A stretch of DNA of 64,000 nt, taken from Sthenelais limicola. Taxonomy: Eukaryota > Annelida > Polychaeta > Phyllodocida > Sigalionidae. This document shows positions 1 to 9,956 of this stretch, piece after piece; the first letter of the stretch is position 1; each line of letters starts with the position of its first letter. The notes under the pieces were generated by a model. That model was not told the origin of the DNA and did not search any database. It saw nothing but the letters and a program-made list of their open reading frames with translations. The stretch spans positions 47,240,966-47,304,965 of the forward strand of contig OW804094.1 of NCBI GenBank assembly GCA_942159475.1, in the 5' to 3' direction. The translations under genes and the position numbers were made by a program.

Positions 1-99
1 CTTCCGGTTGACCAGCCATGCTTCCGTTCATGATATAAACGTATATAGATATATACATCACATTTCACAACCGAAAATCAAATGTTTGCCAATAAATAA

Positions 100-570
100 A
101 TTGTGGATATGTGACAGAGAATTGTGGATATGTAAAACTCGAATTATGGATATCTAGAATTGAATTGTGGATATGTGAAATTCGAATTTTGCATATCCAG
201 AATTGAATTTTGGATATCAAGAATTCGAATTTTGGATATATCAAGAATTGAATTTTGGATATCAAGAATTGAATTGTGGATATGTGGAATGTAATTTTGG
301 ATATGTAAAATTGGGTAAAATTAAATATATCCAGAATTGAATTTTGGATATCCAGATTTGAATTTTGGATATCCAGAATTGAATTTTGGATATCCAGAAT
401 TGAGTTTTGGATATCTAGAATTGAATTGTGGATATCCACAATTAATTTTGGATATCCAGAATTGAATTGTGGATATCCAAAATTCAATTCTGGATATCCA
501 AAATAAATTGTGGATATCTGAATTGTTTTTGTAGATATCCATAAAAACAATTCAGATATCCACAATTCCG
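100..570. repeat. degenerate 21-bp satellite (GGATATCCAGAATTGAATTT-like)
   Basis: About twenty imperfect copies of a 21-bp unit built from GGATATCC followed by (A)GAATTGAATTT(T). The unit holds near-palindromic halves, so it reads open on both strands and produces long artefactual peptides of the GYPKFNS / DIQNSIL kind. Unit orientation flips near 470-500. I see no gene here. Confidence 0.9.
506..567. repeat. perfect 25-bp inverted repeat at the satellite edge
   Basis: Positions 506-530 and 543-567 are exact reverse complements separated by a 12-nt loop. The arms are made of the same satellite unit, so an array inversion at its end would explain it. It can form a hairpin or cruciform. Confidence 0.9.
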
Positions 571-2260
571 GAATAAATATACCAACGGCTTCCCATAATT
601 TACCTATATTTTTAAAGGGATTGTATTTAACCGACCAGATATTTACTCTCTTATACTTTTCAGATTGGAGTACAGCCTTCTCCAGGCGTCTGACCATTCT
701 TTCCTCGCGCCAGACATTCTGTTTTGATACAACTTTACTCTGCATTTATTTTCCAATTCTGCCACAGCAAACTTAAATAATTTAATTTTGGTGTAGTCCC
801 GGCGCCCTTTTCTCATTACGGTATACAGGCTTACCATTTAGTAATCGCCAGTTGACAAACACTTGGCATAAATGAAAGCTTGAAATGAAAGCTCATACAT
901 ATAAATATTATGACATAACTTTGATTAAGTCCATGCACTATTAATGTATAGACCGCCCCTACTGTTATGCGATTTCACACAATTGATATTATGTTGAAGT
1001 TTGCATCGGATATTTGTACTAATTATAGCTTCCAAGACTTCCGTTTAATACCACTATTACCTCGAGTTGTGACGTTGCTCACAGGGCTCACAGGTGGCCA
1101 TTTCCGGCGACGTTGAATGATAAACGCTAAACCACGCCCTAATAATAGTAATAGTAGTTATGCAGAGGTTGTGACGCACTTGGATATCAAATGATTTTCT
1201 AAGTAAATGTATGTGGTCAGTTCTCACGAAGTGAGCACACAGGGTATTTTGAAACCCACATGGAAACCAGTTTATTTTACATGTATATGAATAAATGTTA
1301 TACCAAACGATGCACATTATATAGAACTTTCATGGGACATATATACTTTTATGCAGCTAAAATAAAAAATGGCCGCCCTATAGGCTGAAAACCACCTAAA
1401 TTACAGACTTTTCTATAGAGAAAAAAATAATTTTGTCAAATAAAGTTTACTCAGCATTGTACAAAACATAAACTGATTATAACATGCGTCTGTAATAATG
1501 CTCCCACCTGTTTGCTATACATATGTGGTGTTATTGGGTTTGATGCAGCATTGGGGTGGGAACATAAAAAATTGGAACAGAATAATTTCAGTTGAAACAA
1601 GGCCATGTCCTTGAACTTTGGGTGTCAAAAGATAAAGATGATTTTCAAATGAAGTGCCTGAAATAGAAAAATATTTTTTTTCCCCAATTTTCATCCAAAT
1701 ATTTAGTTTGAAATGTTAGCTAAATGATAATAAATAAAAATATTGAAATTTAAAAAATGGCCCTTATTATCTCTACAATGTTTCTATCCAAAAGCATTGG
1801 GGTGGCAACGTTAGTAAATAGATTCCCCACCAAATGCACAGTTCTTAAAATTAGTGTTCCCAACTTTTGTTTTGAACCCTACAATATATATGTACAATGA
1901 TATGTGTAAACGGCAAGTAGTTTCAATGCATTTAAATTTTTAGCCAAAAATACCCCCTTGGGGTGTGCCCATTTCGTGAGAACTGAACATGTATGTACAT
2001 GCATTTTATAAACATAAATGACAGTTGTATACATGTATATATATTCATATTGCTATTTCCATTGGTACAAATTGGTTTACGGTTTTATCACCTGTTGGGT
2101 AGCTGGTTTAACTAACCCACGACTTGCAGACTGTAGGTGTTGTATTCTACGACTACTGTTGGGAAACAAAATGCATGAGGATTCCGCTAATTTCCTTTAC
2201 ACGTGAGATACAATGCATCATGCTAAGTGCATAAGTGATGCACCACGAGGGTCTATATTT
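571..2260. other. intergenic, no supported gene
   Basis: AT-rich. Short open frames on either strand, such as minus 643-837 (64 codons, basic), have no recognisable domain, splice context or repeat identity. An inactive repeat remnant is possible. I see no RNA gene. Confidence 0.5.
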
Positions 2261-2263
2261 GTG

Positions 2264-2375
2264 TTTAGTCCCCGTTGGTTGGTCTGAGCTGGCCCGTTAT
2301 AGACGCATAGAGGGCCAGTGGTCTTCCGGTAAACAGCCCAACTTCCGGTAAACAGCCCAACCAACGGGGACTAAA
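2264..2375. repeat. foldback element with 19-bp arms and an internal 19-bp duplication
   Basis: Arms 2264-2282 and 2357-2375 are exact reverse complements (TTTAGTCCCCGTTGGTTGG). Inside, a 19-nt unit beginning CTTCCGGTAAACAG is tandemly duplicated at 2323-2360, the second copy overlapping the right arm. No coding capacity. It lies directly beside a second, larger hairpin at 2379-2505. Confidence 0.85.
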
Positions 2376-2378
2376 GCC

Positions 2379-2505
2379 ATTAGAGCTTTCGTTTATTGTC
2401 CTCGCTGGCCCTCTACGCCTTTGGGAACCTGTCTCGGCCTCCGGCCTCGACAGGATTCCCGTCAGGCGTAGAGGGCCAGCTCGGACAATAAACTCAGGCT
2501 CTAAT
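2379..2505. repeat. CpG-rich hairpin with loop TCGGCCTCCGGCCTCG
   Basis: A long imperfect inverted repeat. The left arm runs through GCTGGCCCTCTACGCCT at 2405-2420; the right arm runs through AGGCGTAGAGGGCCAGC at 2464-2480 and continues out to ATTAGAG/CTCTAAT at the ends. The apex 2434-2449 is a 16-mer that recurs almost unchanged at the apex of the hairpins at 7.95 kb and 26.6 kb. Confidence 0.85.
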
Positions 2506-2654
2506 TGCCCAGTAGATACCCTAGGGTAGATACATATATACTGGCCCCTTCAATTATATCCTCGTGGATCATATTACACGAAATCACCCATGCATGTGGG
2601 TGTCATGCATTTGGTTATGTGACTATCGTCTGTACTTATTGTGTCTCTGTTGTT

Positions 2655-3070
2655 CTGTTGATAGAATATAGTAATATCAATTGGAAAGAAACATTCAAGC
2701 TGGTGTACAAAATCTCGCCTGAGACTAGACTTCAATCGCTTCAATACAAAATATTACATAGAGTGATTCCGTGTAATCAATATCTGAAGAATATTCAAGT
2801 TAAGAAGTCTTTCCAGTGTAGTTTCTGCAGAGGGAAGGATGATGCAGTGCATTTCCTTGTACTTTGTCCAAAAAAACAAGAAGATATGGTCTAGCCTTTT
2901 CGCTTGGATTTATGATATTGGATCTTTCAATAGAGGTATTAATGATAAAAATATTGTAACAAAATCCAATGGCAGTATGCATATCGACCCAAAGAAAATA
3001 TTGTTTGAAAACTCTTTCACAAAGGGGAATTGACTCTTAATCACCTTCTGCATTTTTATAAATAGAATCT
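2655..3070 (+). pseudogene. 3' fragment of an L1/Tx1-type LINE ORF2
   Basis: The translated piece contains SPETRLQSLQYKILHRVIP followed by a CxxC...HFLVLC cysteine/histidine cluster. It matches in order the C-terminal region of the LINE at 58.2-61.1 kb (STETRLQVLQYKILHGAI, CNQCPEVDTLSHFFVNC). A frameshift near 2870 moves the frame, after which KIWSSLFAWIYDIG through KILFE parallels RIWISILEWIYELE through REILFG of the other copy. The upstream RT and endonuclease parts are absent, so this is a dead 5'-truncated remnant, plausibly of the same or a sister family. The assignment rests on similarity inside this window. Confidence 0.8.
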
Positions 3071-3099
3071 TACACAGAGCTGTGTGTTTATTGTATCTT

Positions 3100-4778
3100 T
3101 TGCTTCATATCTTGATTATAAATGTTTTGTTAGAGACCACTTATAGTAAGGGCCACCAGCGTGTCGTCGACGCAATGGTGTATTGTTACCCTTACGTTTC
3201 AACTTGTAATGTGTGGTAGGGCTTGAAATCCGACCTATGTTGGGAGCTTAGACCCGCCGACATTTTCCTTAAGACACAATAAAAGTATAAACAACAACAA
3301 CATTGAACAACAACAATGCATGATCTAAGATTCAGATGTGATGTAACTATCAGAGCTGCGACGATCAACGCCAACAGAAAATTTAGTTCTCTTCCATGGA
3401 GAAGACTAAAGGAATATATATTATAGAGTAAATAGAAGGCGTTCCCTGTACAGTTGTAAGAAAAAAAATATATGTATAGGTGAAGAAACGAAACAGCTGA
3501 GGTACAAAGCGGTTTCACGAGATAAGCGCGTTGCCGAGGAGTTTTTGATTAGATATTCTACCACCCCCCTCAAGCTATACAACTATATACAATATACTAC
3601 CGATTGTAGCAAAAATCAGAGGCTAGAAGGGAACAACTGACACAGAAACGGTATCGGTCATGGATAGATATGTTTATTTTGCAGCAACAACACACGATGA
3701 GGAGAGCAGTGAACGGAATGTATTTCTAGATGTGAACCGTTCAAGTGGGTTTGTTGATATGAATAAAATGTTTGAATCGTAAAAAAAGATATGGTACGTT
3801 CAAAGAACTGTTGGACAAACTAGCAATAATTTTTGATATGAGAGCAATCAGAAGTATCCGAGATTTTGGTCTTTCCGATTATGCGCACAGCGCCTCACCC
3901 ATACCTGATAAAAAAATTGTCACCAATTTGTTATCATGTTCTTATCTTATTACTTGTAAAACCCAAAAACATGCTGTATATTAATGTAAACCACTTTTTA
4001 ATTTAAAAATGTATAATGTAAAAATAAGGGTGTACCAGTGATTATTCTAAAGGTAAATAAGGATTATCGGTAGATGTTCGTTATGGACATATAGACTCAT
4101 AATTATGTATGATCTGCTTTTAATTGATGTTGTAATTTACGTATATCAAGGTAACGTTTTTGTAAAGATAGACATACGCTGAAAACAACATACATATATG
4201 AGAGCTTACGATAAAGATCAAACAAAAACAAACAAAACCTTGAATGAACAATATTCGGCTATCAAAACGATTGTATTATTGATATGAACAGCTGATGATA
4301 TTGTACATACTGGTATAAGTCACTTTGGTTTATATACCTATATCCGGAAGGTTGAGGCTATAATATCCCAATGAGAGAGACCCGAAGTATTGATCAATAT
4401 GTCATGTATAACAATGAAATGATATAGATCGAAGCGTTTGCTTTGGGTTTGGCTTCTCCCGTCCCTGCATCCCAGTTCTTTGTTGAGTATTTTATATATC
4501 ACCGATTTGTGTTTTATTACAAATTTGAATTAAAATAAAGTAGTAAACGCATGATTTATGGGGAGCTTTTCACTACTTTGACAACCTTCTCGGAAAAAAT
4601 AGTTTTCATTTGGCAGGACAGCAATTTGAAATCCTACAGGCTACTACTTCCCAGTAACTATATCACAATTTTAGCCATTCGTAATAAGCATTGAGTAACA
4701 ACAATTAACTGTTTTTCCGTTGCCGGATATATGCCTACATATCATATTTATATTATACTTGATAAAATAAGCACTTAC
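3100..4778. other. intergenic or unresolved 3' side of the PEBP gene
   Basis: The remaining minus-strand exons of the PEBP gene should lie here or beyond the window, but I could not find an HRY/GTG-type PEBP exon. On the plus strand, 3660-3780 encodes a 40-codon ORF (MDRYVYFAATTHDEE...). Another open stretch follows at 3772-3982 (MNRKKRYGTFKELLDK...), in a different frame. The two could be one frameshifted old gene, but I do not recognise the protein. Otherwise nothing is seen. Confidence 0.4.
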
Positions 4779-6550
4779 GGGTACATCAGCCACAGTCCAA
4801 TGCATCCAGTAACATGAATGAGAAGCACCTGCACAATTGGGAGCATCTGGATCAGCCATGATGACCATATACTTTTTATCCTGAAATAAAGATTTTAATA
4901 ATAACCCTTTTTTTACATCCCAAAATATCACGTTCGTTGTAGTGCAAGGCTACCGAAAATGACCCAAGTCCAGAAAAATTATGAAAAAAATAAATTTCTC
5001 CCAACTCCTTCCATTCTTGAGCAATGTTTAGCTCACATGTTTAACCCTTTAATTCCAGAAAATTGGCATGTATAGGCCTACACTTCATTTTAAAACGTTT
5101 CGCGGGCTTTCAAACGGTATAATGTCTGGTTGCAACTTAATTGCATGAAAACCATGTTGAGTTCGCAAGATTCATGTAGAAAATGATAAATATTAGGATG
5201 GATTTATTTCTCCTGAACTTAATTTCCGCCTATTCTTAAGAAGATATTAGCTTTCATTCTTTTGCTATCGTTCTTTTATTATTTTTTTTGGTCTTATTTC
5301 AATATATTAAATAAGCTAAAATTGACCCTTTTCACTGCTTTTATCCTTTGTAGATATATTTTGTTAAATAATTACAATCAGTGGCGCCTTATAATCCTAA
5401 AGTTTGGTTGTGTTATGACAGCTTTCATTCCTCTTTACCCAATTATTGAATTATTTTTTAGTTTTTCCACTTATTTCCTGTCTCCCAACTACCCTACAAC
5501 AAGCTTCTCTGATCACCCCTATCGAACACAACACCCCTTGGTAAACACAATATGCCTGAAAAATCATTTGAAATGTCATAATTTAGTACAACTGTCCCTA
5601 CCACAAATAACAATTCTGACCATCAAATCTCATTTTTCTTGTTTACAACCACTACTTTTTTTTCTTTACAACCACTCTATAGCTACTCTTCCAAACACAA
5701 GAACCCTTATTGAACACAACATGCATGGGAAATCCATTAATGAACACAACAACATGGATATAATCATTCGAATTGGCACAACTGCCCCTATATCAAATAG
5801 CAAATGTGACCAAATTTCTCATTTTTCTTGACATTCTATAATTTCAGACCCCCCCCCCCCTATAGCTAATCTTCCAATCTATCGAACACAACACACCCTG
5901 GTGAACACAACATGCATGAACAATCCATCAAGCTGTGACTGATCACTCGTCCAAGTCTAAAATTCATATCATGTATTTTAACAAATTATCTGAAAATTAT
6001 GATACTAACAAATTAACAATAATTATTAACACATTAAATATACGTTAAGGCTTGATTACATGTATAACCAAATGAAATAACTGAGTACTTTTCATTTTAA
6101 TTATTGGGAAAGACCCACATAGAAATACTAAGTCACTAAGTTTGGTGACCTTTGACCCGTTCCCTGGATCCGATTCCCATAGAGAGTTTATATAACGGAT
6201 GTTTTTTTCATTACAGGCTGTGCAAATGTAATACAAAATATTATTACCTTGTCAACGCCACTATATTTGACTGTGGGCTGAAGGTCTGTTATTGACTTGG
6301 GCACGTGTTTGTTACATTCACTAATATGTTCACCGCCAAAGGTAATCACTATTCCACTGCTTGATCCACCGTTGCATGTACATGGCCATTGGTAGAAATG
6401 TTTGTCAGAGTTGACAGAATTCTTGATGCATTCATCTCCCTCTTTCGTATTGATAACGTTACATTGTAAGCCTTGGCTGTTGGATTTTGTTGCTGAAGCT
6501 GAGATGATGCAAATGCTTGCTAACACCAGACTGCAGAATGAAGACTTCAT
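4779..6550 (-). CDS. secreted PEBP-family protein, exons 1-2 (partial gene)
   Basis: Two exons join in frame. Exon 1 (6550-6248, 101 codons) starts at MKSSFCSLVLASICIISASA, a clear signal peptide; the upstream in-frame Met codons would lack one. Exon 1 has a cysteine-rich stretch (CNV..GDEC...WPCTCNGG) and ends LQPTVKYSGVDK at donor GTAATA. Exon 2 (4880-4779, 34 codons) follows a TTTATTTCAG acceptor and carries the PEBP signature MADPDAPN then CYWMHWTVADVP, ending at donor GTAAGT. In known PEBPs, DPDAP and the downstream HW line the anionic ligand pocket that binds phospholipid headgroups. The signal peptide and even cysteine spacing suggest an extracellular, disulphide-bonded form. Expected later parts (GTG.HRY, C-terminal helix) were not found, so the gene is incomplete here or broken. 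The intron holds a local tandem repeat. Confidence 0.78.
5505..5935. repeat. imperfect tandem repeat inside the PEBP intron
   Basis: Three diverged units of roughly 190 bp share the landmarks ATCGAACACAACACCC, GAACACAACATGCATG and CTATAGCTA. They are separated by C- or T-rich runs, including a 13-C run near 5850. The plus-strand open frame across it (5262-5831) is an artefact of the repeat. Confidence 0.65.
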
Positions 6551-6735
6551 GGTTGGGACGTCCCCTCGTATGTGCATGGGAGCAGACGTGCGTATGTATA
6601 CATAGATGGCTTTATTGACCAATTAGTCAAATACAGCTGTACCGTAGATATACGGAATCTATATATATTTAGAATCGATCTGATGAGATTCTGGGAGGTT
6701 TTTTTTCTTTATAGATTCCCTCTAAACCACTTCCG

Positions 6736-6962
6736 TCCCCATAGATCCGTCCCTATAGATCAGTATCAGTCCCTATAGATCAGGCATAGATCAGTATCAA
6801 GACTTCCGTCTCCATAGATCAAGACTTCCGTCTCCATAGATCAAGACTCAAGACTTCCGTCTCCATAGATCAAGACTTCCGTCTCCATAGATCAAGACTT
6901 CCGTCTCCATAGATCAAGTCTCAAGAGTTCCATAGATCAAGTCTCAAGAGTTCCGTCTCCAT
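6736..6962. repeat. 22-bp tandem array (ACTTCCGTCTCCATAGATCA units)
   Basis: Five or more near-identical 22-bp units built on ACTTCCGTCTCCATAGATCA, preceded and followed by shorter variants (CAGTCCCTATAGATC, GTCTCAAGAGTTCC). It lies just upstream of the PEBP start on the minus strand. On that strand it directly follows the tRNA-like segment at 6986-7057, so it could be the tail of a SINE-like element. Confidence 0.85.
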
Positions 6963-6985
6963 GAGAATGAAAAACAAGCTAAAGG

Positions 6986-7057
6986 ACCTGACGAGGCTCG
7001 AACCGTCAACGTTCTCCGCCGAAGGCGAACAACATAACCACCACGCTATGGTGCTGG
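6986..7057 (-). repeat. tRNA-like Pol III promoter segment (SINE head or tRNA pseudogene)
   Basis: On the minus strand, TAGCGTGGTGGTTA resembles a tRNA A box and GGTTCGAGCC matches the B-box core, with about 30-45 nt between them. The acceptor ends (CCAGCAC and GTCAGG) do not pair, so this is not a functional tRNA. The 22-bp array follows it in the transcription direction, as expected of a SINE body or tail. Confidence 0.45.
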
Positions 7058-7104
7058 TGGATAATGGCGGCTGAATTTTGCTAGCGTACTGAAACCATAC
7101 ACAG

Positions 7105-7587
7105 GCTTCTGAACTCGCCATACATTTATTACTTGATTCCCGTCGACTAAATCTTCGCTATCGGGCTCAAACACTATTTAAAACATTTCTACCGATTCAA
7201 ATCTTTTATTTATTTCTTTTTTAAGTCCCTAGACACACGGACACGGCATTCGTAAATCGGAAGTCTGATGCTTCGTTGGTTGACGTGCGGGTCACTTTCG
7301 AATGAAATCCTCCGTGCGCTATATAGGCCACCGTACACAATGCAACGCCAAGTGAATGTGCACATGAGTCGCTATGCCGAAGGGTCTCCACATCTCTTCC
7401 GGTCGCACGTATAGCTTCTGAACTCGCCATTCATTTATTGCTTGATTCCCGTCGACTAAATCTTCGCTATCGGGCTCAAACACTATTTAAATCATTTCTA
7501 CCGATTCAAATCTTTTATTTATTTCTTTTTTAAGCCCCTAGACACACGCAACACGGCATTCGAGAACCGGAAGTGTCCGATGCTTGC
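7105..7587. repeat. direct repeat of about 165 bp, two copies 309 bp apart
   Basis: Copy 1 (7105-7274) and copy 2 (7414-7587) share GCTTCTGAACTCGCCAT, CTTGATTCCCGTCGACTAAA, CTATCGGGCTCAAACACTAT and the end GGCATTCG...CGGAAGT, with few differences. The spacer and the DNA after copy 2 are also loosely alike: both end in CTTCCGGTC. This makes it a tandem duplication of a promoter-like CpG-rich block rather than a clear LTR pair. Confidence 0.85.
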
Positions 7588-7624
7588 CGCGTTAGTCGGA
7601 AACTGTATGATACCACGACGGCTG

Positions 7625-7775
7625 GCCAAGTGAAGTGGGCGGGGCTTAGCGGAGAAACAGCCAATCAGAGGTGCGTATTCGCTAATGTTTACGTTCAGCC
7701 AGCCGCCGTGTTTTCGCAAGGTTCCGCTGCTTGCTATCCAATAGGGAAATCACTTCCGGTCTCATAGAAAGGCTG
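7625..7775. promoter_or_regulatory. CpG promoter-like cluster
   Basis: Within 150 bp lie a GC box (GGGCGGGGC, about 7637), two CCAAT motifs (AGCCAATCAG about 7660; TCCAATAGG about 7738) and an ETS-type CACTTCCGGTC (about 7752). This is typical of a housekeeping promoter. No convincing downstream exon is visible on either strand: the first plus-strand ATG opens only a few codons. It may belong to the duplicated block just upstream. Confidence 0.45.
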
Positions 7776-7900
7776 ACGACTCGCATGGCTTTTGCCTGAT
7801 ATTTTGGATGTTTTTGGGTGTTTTTGGACGGAATAAAGAAGGTTTGTCTATCTTTTTTGCTCTAACATTAAGGAAATCTCATCAATTCTCTTCTAAAAGC

Positions 7901-8019
7901 AATAATTTCCTCGGATTTTTCTGCTCGCGGTGTCTATAGCGTCAGGGAATTCTCGGGCTTCGCCCTCGAACTCCCTGACGCTATAGACACCGCGAGCAGA
8001 AAAAACCTCGGAAATTATT
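7901..8019. repeat. CpG-rich hairpin with 28-bp perfect arms, loop TCGGGCTTCGCCCTCG
   Basis: 7921-7948 and 7972-7999 are exact reverse complements (CTGCTCGCGGTGTCTATAGC plus CGTCAGGGA side), extended by T/A runs and an AATAATTTCC/AAATTATT outer part. The apex 16-mer at 7953-7968 matches those at 2434-2449 and 26606-26621. It has no coding sense. Confidence 0.9.
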
Positions 8020-9950
8020 CCTTAAATAACGTTTTTAAGTGGACGCGGGATGCCACCAGCTGCAAATGAGTGTGACCCTTTTCCTCCGCGCGAGAAAGGA
8101 TGCTTATATATAAGTACCCTTCTATTGCACTGCCAGGAAAGTGTTTCAGTGAGCAGGCCTTATTAAATTTGGAAAAAGATAACAAATTCCAATAATAATA
8201 ATAAATGTTTTATATAGAATATATACTGTATTGACTCATAACATCGAAGTATTTTTGACAGCCCACTTGTAGCTTTACCCACCTGAGAACTATTGTAGAT
8301 CTTTCCTCGGGGAATACATATTCAGTCTAGGGCCAAACATGGGAGAGTCCCTTCAAACGAAGGGAAAGTCTCTCGCCTCAAACCACAAAGTGCCATTGTA
8401 ATTCCATTAAGACCGCAAAATGTCATTATATTCCCATTAAAACGCCGAGTCTTAGGCGAGGAGACCGATTAGCGAAGCAGGCTGACATACCATTCTTATC
8501 TGATCTGAGGGTTTGGACCTAGAGTGTATTGTTCATCAATAAAATCTGATTATAATTGTCCATATGTGTTATAGTTTATGGCAGGATAATTAAACAACGG
8601 TGACTTCTCTCTGATGTTGATGTGTGGAAGAAGGAATACCATTGGTCCCTGTTAATCAGTTAACATCTCCATAAAAGAAAACCAGCTGAGCCATGGCCTT
8701 GGCTCGCCTCTCTCGACCCAATTTGGGGGAAAGTTCCTCCTGTCTTGGCTTTAATCCTCTCCCGCCATATCACATAGCCGGCGTTTAATGACCCTTAAAT
8801 GACCAAAGCATCTAGCCTCCCCCTTTCCCTCTTCCCCCTCCCTGTTAAGAAATCCAGCGCCAAACTATATTGGACCGTCAAGGGGAATGTTCCAGACATA
8901 ATATTAAGTCATGACAGACGGAAAAAAGTATAGCGGAGGGCTTTACAATTTAAGCTAGTTTGGCCATATTTCTGGTACCAATATAATCTAAAGGTATCAT
9001 TATAATGATAGGCCCAGCTACCGGTATGTAGGCCTATACCCCAAATTATGATGCGATTCCTATTCGCTTTTTACCATGTATAAATTATATTATGGAACAT
9101 GAGAAAGATTATGTGTCCCCGTCGATCCGTGGGATTGTCAGGGTATTCTGGATGATTCTAATTCTAGCTAATAGATCCTTTGGACAAGTGTTGCTCCGGT
9201 TTGCTCCAATTTACCATCAAAATAGGTGCGGGAAAGGTCTCTGAGATCACAATATATTACATACGTTTTAACCGTACCTATTCCTATCAACATTTGTCTC
9301 CAAGGTCCGGAATTCAACAATTACCATATATTATGCTCGTCGGTGATTTATTTCTATTATTTCTATTTTACCTCAAGGTTAGACCTTTACAGTATCGTTG
9401 ATTGGTAGATAACATCGTTGATTGGTAGATAACATGTGAATAGTAAGATGGGAGCATTAAAAACCATGATAAACGTGCGGTACATAGTAATTTTTTGTGT
9501 TTGACTCGAAGTTCAACGAGGATCTCATTGCATGATATATCTCATCACTATTTAAAGAAGACATGAATTAGGAGGATTTGAGGAAAGAGGGGCAGAGGGA
9601 AATTTTCCTCGGTTAGCAACCTGAGACCCGTAATGTATTCCTGTATTGAGACGAGGAAAATTCGTATTATTGTCAAAGGTTTATGGACGAATATGATAAA
9701 TATAATATGCCTAGAATTTAAATGATTTTAAATTCTGACTCATTACGTCGTTATTTAGGCAGGCACTTGCTATAAAATTGATGGTCCCTCACATTGGCTG
9801 CATGTTGCTATACCTCCGCAGGAAAAGACCCATGATTCTATAAATATTCATACTTAATTAGGCCTCTCAATTTCACGCTCTAGCAAACTGTTATCACGCT
9901 ATTAGTCTTGTTCTATTTGCAATGCATGTTAAGTTGCAAACATTTCTCTT
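8020..9950. other. intergenic, no supported gene
   Basis: Low-complexity, AT-rich with a pyrimidine-rich patch near 8820-8850. A 20-bp unit (CGTTGATTGGTAGATAACAT) is tandemly duplicated at 9398-9437. Short open frames around 9180-9408 lack domain or splice support. Confidence 0.5.
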
Positions 9951-9956
9951 AAAATA

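Noticed and set aside
65..745. Minus-strand 226-codon ORF rich in DIQNSIL repeats
   Set aside because: It reads through the 21-bp satellite, which is open on both strands. The repeat explains the length.
5262..5831. Plus-strand 189-codon ORF
   Set aside because: Lies in the PEBP intron across a tandem repeat; composition is low-complexity and there is no domain.
6986..7057. Functional tRNA gene on the minus strand
   Set aside because: A/B boxes are present but the acceptor and anticodon stems do not pair properly. Kept only as a tRNA-like segment.
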